Source: Leptolinea sp. UBA4782
GTDB taxonomy: Bacteria > Chloroflexota > Anaerolineae > Anaerolineales > Anaerolineaceae
NCBI GenBank assembly: GCA_002403095.1
Contig: DHHC01000044.1
Coordinates: 1 to 24,513 of the forward strand
DNA: 24,513 bases
Direction: 5' to 3'
The notes under the pieces: model-generated
What the model saw: the letters and a program-made list of their open reading frames with translations, nothing else
Told to the model about the DNA's origin: nothing
Databases searched by the model: none
Made by a program: the position numbers and the translations under genes
Part shown: in pieces, positions 23,143 to 24,513 of the stretch
Layout of the letters: each line of letters starts with the position of its first letter
How positions within the stretch are numbered: position 1 is the stretch's first letter

Positions 23143-24479
23143 TGGCAAAGGAGCTGTTTGTACCCCAATTAGGCCAGACAGTTGAAGAAGTTACCATCGT
23201 CAACTGGCTGGTAGAAGACGGCTCTACCGTGAAACGCGGGCAGGAGGTAGTCGAGGTTGAAACGGATAAGGCGGTCTTCCCGGTAGAAGCCAATGGAAAT
23301 GGTGTCATCCATATCGGGCCTTTTCCCAAAGGCTCTGTTGTACCGGTCTTGAGCACGGTGGCAATTATCGGCACTGCTGAGGATGTGTTCAGCGCTGCAG
23401 CATCCAGCCCTGTACCTGAACCAGTGCAGGAACCCGTTGCTGCGGCTGTTGAGACTGAGGTTTCCGCTGCTCCCGCAGCTGCACCGGCAACCTTGCCAGA
23501 GAAGGTCTTTGCCTCTCCCAGGGCTAAAATGACCGCCCGCGAAAAACAGGTACCGCTGGAAGGCGTCACCCCGACCGGCGGGGGCGGGGCGCGTATCACT
23601 GAGAAGGATGTGCTGCAAGCAGTAAAAAGCGCTCCAAAGGCCACTGCGGTTGCCCAGCGTATGGCGCAGGAAGCCGGACTGGACATCCACGGAATCCCCG
23701 GCAGCGGTGTGCGCGGGATGGTCACCAAGGCTGATATTGAGCAGGCTGTCCTGTCCATACAGGAACCCGCTCCAGCTGTGCTGTCTGGAGATACTGTTAG
23801 AGTGCCGCTGACCGGAGTACGCAAGATCATTGCCGAGCGCATGGGCACGAGCGTGCATACCACCGCCAGGGTGACTTTGTTTATGGATGTGGACGCTACC
23901 GAGCTGGTCGCCTGGCGCGAGCGGCTAAAGGAGCTGGTATCTGAGAACTGGGGGTTTAATCCTGGTTTCAATGAACTGCTTACCCGCATTGTGGCGGTAG
24001 CCCTGCGCAAATTCCCGTACATGAATGCGCGGCTCACACCCGATGCGATCGAACTCCTTCCGGAGGTCAACATCGGTGTTGCGGTGGATACCGAACGCGG
24101 ACTGCTGGTACCGGTGGTAAAGCATGCCGACCAGAAGACCATCCAGCAGATCGGTGCAGAGATACGTGAAATGGCCGGACGGGCGCGCATTGGGAGTTCC
24201 CTGCCGGATGAACTGGCAGGCGGCACTTTCACGATCACCAATTTAGGCATGTATGATGTTGATGGTTTTACCCCTGTCATCAATCTGCCTGAGGCTGCCA
24301 TCCTGGGTGTGGGGCGCATTAGCCCCCAGCCTGTTTATGTGGGCGATGTGCTCATGAAACGCCAGATGATGGTCCTGAGCCTGGTGTTTGACCACCGCCT
24401 GGTAGATGGTGCACCAGCGGCGCGTTTCCTGCAATACATCAAGCAGCTGATAGAAATGCCGGCGCTGCTGGCTGTTTAG
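23142..24479 (+). CDS. Dihydrolipoamide acyltransferase (E2) with two apparent subunit-binding domains
   Basis: A 445-aa E2 core of the dehydrogenase complex. The lipoyl domain (1-78) has lipoylation site K43 in EVETDKAVF. An Ala/Pro/Glu-rich linker follows (84-121). Two peripheral-subunit-binding-like domains are seen: 123-160 (FASPRAKMTAREK ... ARITEKDVLQ) and 166-203 (VAQRMAQEAGLDI ... GMVTKADIEQAV). Most bacterial E2 proteins have one. The catalytic domain (about 218-445) ends with the active-site motif DHRLVDG (417-423, H418). The start overlaps the E1 stop as TGATG, indicating coupled translation. It transfers the acyl group from E1 to CoA; E3 must be encoded beyond the window or shared with another complex. 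Confidence 0.93.
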   Translation: MAKELFVPQLGQTVEEVTIVNWLVEDGSTVKRGQEVVEVETDKAVFPVEANGNGVIHIGPFPKGSVVPVLSTVAIIGTAEDVFSAAASSPVPEPVQEPVAAAVETEVSAAPAAAPATLPEKVFASPRAKMTAREKQVPLEGVTPTGGGGARITEKDVLQAVKSAPKATAVAQRMAQEAGLDIHGIPGSGVRGMVTKADIEQAVLSIQEPAPAVLSGDTVRVPLTGVRKIIAERMGTSVHTTARVTLFMDVDATELVAWRERLKELVSENWGFNPGFNELLTRIVAVALRKFPYMNARLTPDAIELLPEVNIGVAVDTERGLLVPVVKHADQKTIQQIGAEIREMAGRARIGSSLPDELAGGTFTITNLGMYDVDGFTPVINLPEAAILGVGRISPQPVYVGDVLMKRQMMVLSLVFDHRLVDGAPAARFLQYIKQLIEMPALLAV

Positions 24480-24497
24480 GAAATCCTGTAAATAAGA

Positions 24498-24513
24498 AGG
24501 GGCTGTCCAAAAA
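24498..24513. mobile_element. Possible terminal inverted repeat of an insertion sequence at the window edge
   Basis: AGGGGCTGTCCAAAAA at the window end resembles the outer end of several IS families, which often begin GGG(G)CTGTC followed by A residues. The element itself would lie outside the window. This is a weak, pattern-only call. Confidence 0.25.

Noticed and set aside
22994..24319. 441-residue minus-strand open frame antisense to E1/E2
   Set aside because: The Ser/Thr/Pro-rich composition is typical of an antisense frame; the plus strand encodes a complete E2 with lipoyl and catalytic motifs.
1..24513. tRNA, rRNA, CRISPR arrays, prophage or complete transposase genes
   Set aside because: No cloverleaf, repeat-spacer pattern, integrase or full transposase was seen; the only hint is the 16-base IS-like end.

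Overview
The window reads as bacterial chromosome from a member of the Chloroflexota, most likely an Anaerolineae-type fermenter. That is an inference from gene content and style: a Tat-type lipoprotein sugar binding protein with an Ala/Thr/Glu/Pro/Gly linker, split transketolases, SorC-type regulators beside FGGY kinases, and a C-P-I-C cysteine protein. No rRNA, tRNA or CRISPR array was seen. Coding density is high, and most genes belong to carbohydrate or polyol catabolism.

Layout. (1) 1-3078: the tail of one aldo/keto reductase, a complete tandem paralogue (194-1030), a convergent cysteine-motif protein (1135-1881, minus) and a divergent Asp-box beta-propeller protein (2051-3022), separated by clear hairpin terminators. 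(2) 3077-7295, minus strand: a tight operon of transketolase N-terminal subunit, transketolase C-terminal subunit, a GlpK-like FGGY kinase and a SorC regulator. The kinase has lost half of the glycerol-contacting residues, so it probably phosphorylates another polyol or ketose that then feeds the transketolase. (3) 7296-7603: a regulatory region with three good sigma-70-type promoters, two of them facing each other. (4) 7604-10145: a second SorC regulator and a second FGGY kinase. (5) 10379-19619: a CUT1-type sugar ABC importer (binding protein and two permeases, no ATPase), followed by a divergent GroEL-like chaperonin whose start codon lies 2 nt after the last permease gene, then two medium-chain dehydrogenases, a VOC-fold protein and an aldose-epimerase-like protein. 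(6) 19719-24479: a SAF-domain NAD(P)-binding oxidoreductase, a fused E1 alpha-beta 2-oxoacid/acetoin dehydrogenase and an E2 acyltransferase with two apparent peripheral-subunit-binding domains.

Working model (inference): the importer brings in a carbohydrate; the dehydrogenases, VOC protein and epimerase-like protein convert it; the kinases and split transketolase pass phosphorylated intermediates to central metabolism; and the E1/E2 complex makes acyl-CoA from a 2-oxoacid or alpha-hydroxyketone. A shared motif, AAACG(T/G)TTACG, at the promoters of the importer and of the oxidoreductase-E1-E2 operon suggests co-regulation by a LacI-type factor encoded elsewhere.

The most unusual element is the chaperonin paralogue inside the transporter operon. 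It keeps several nucleotide-site residues, but in an ungapped alignment from memory it lacks the catalytic aspartate equivalent to GroEL D398, has changed substrate-binding positions and lacks the GGM tail.
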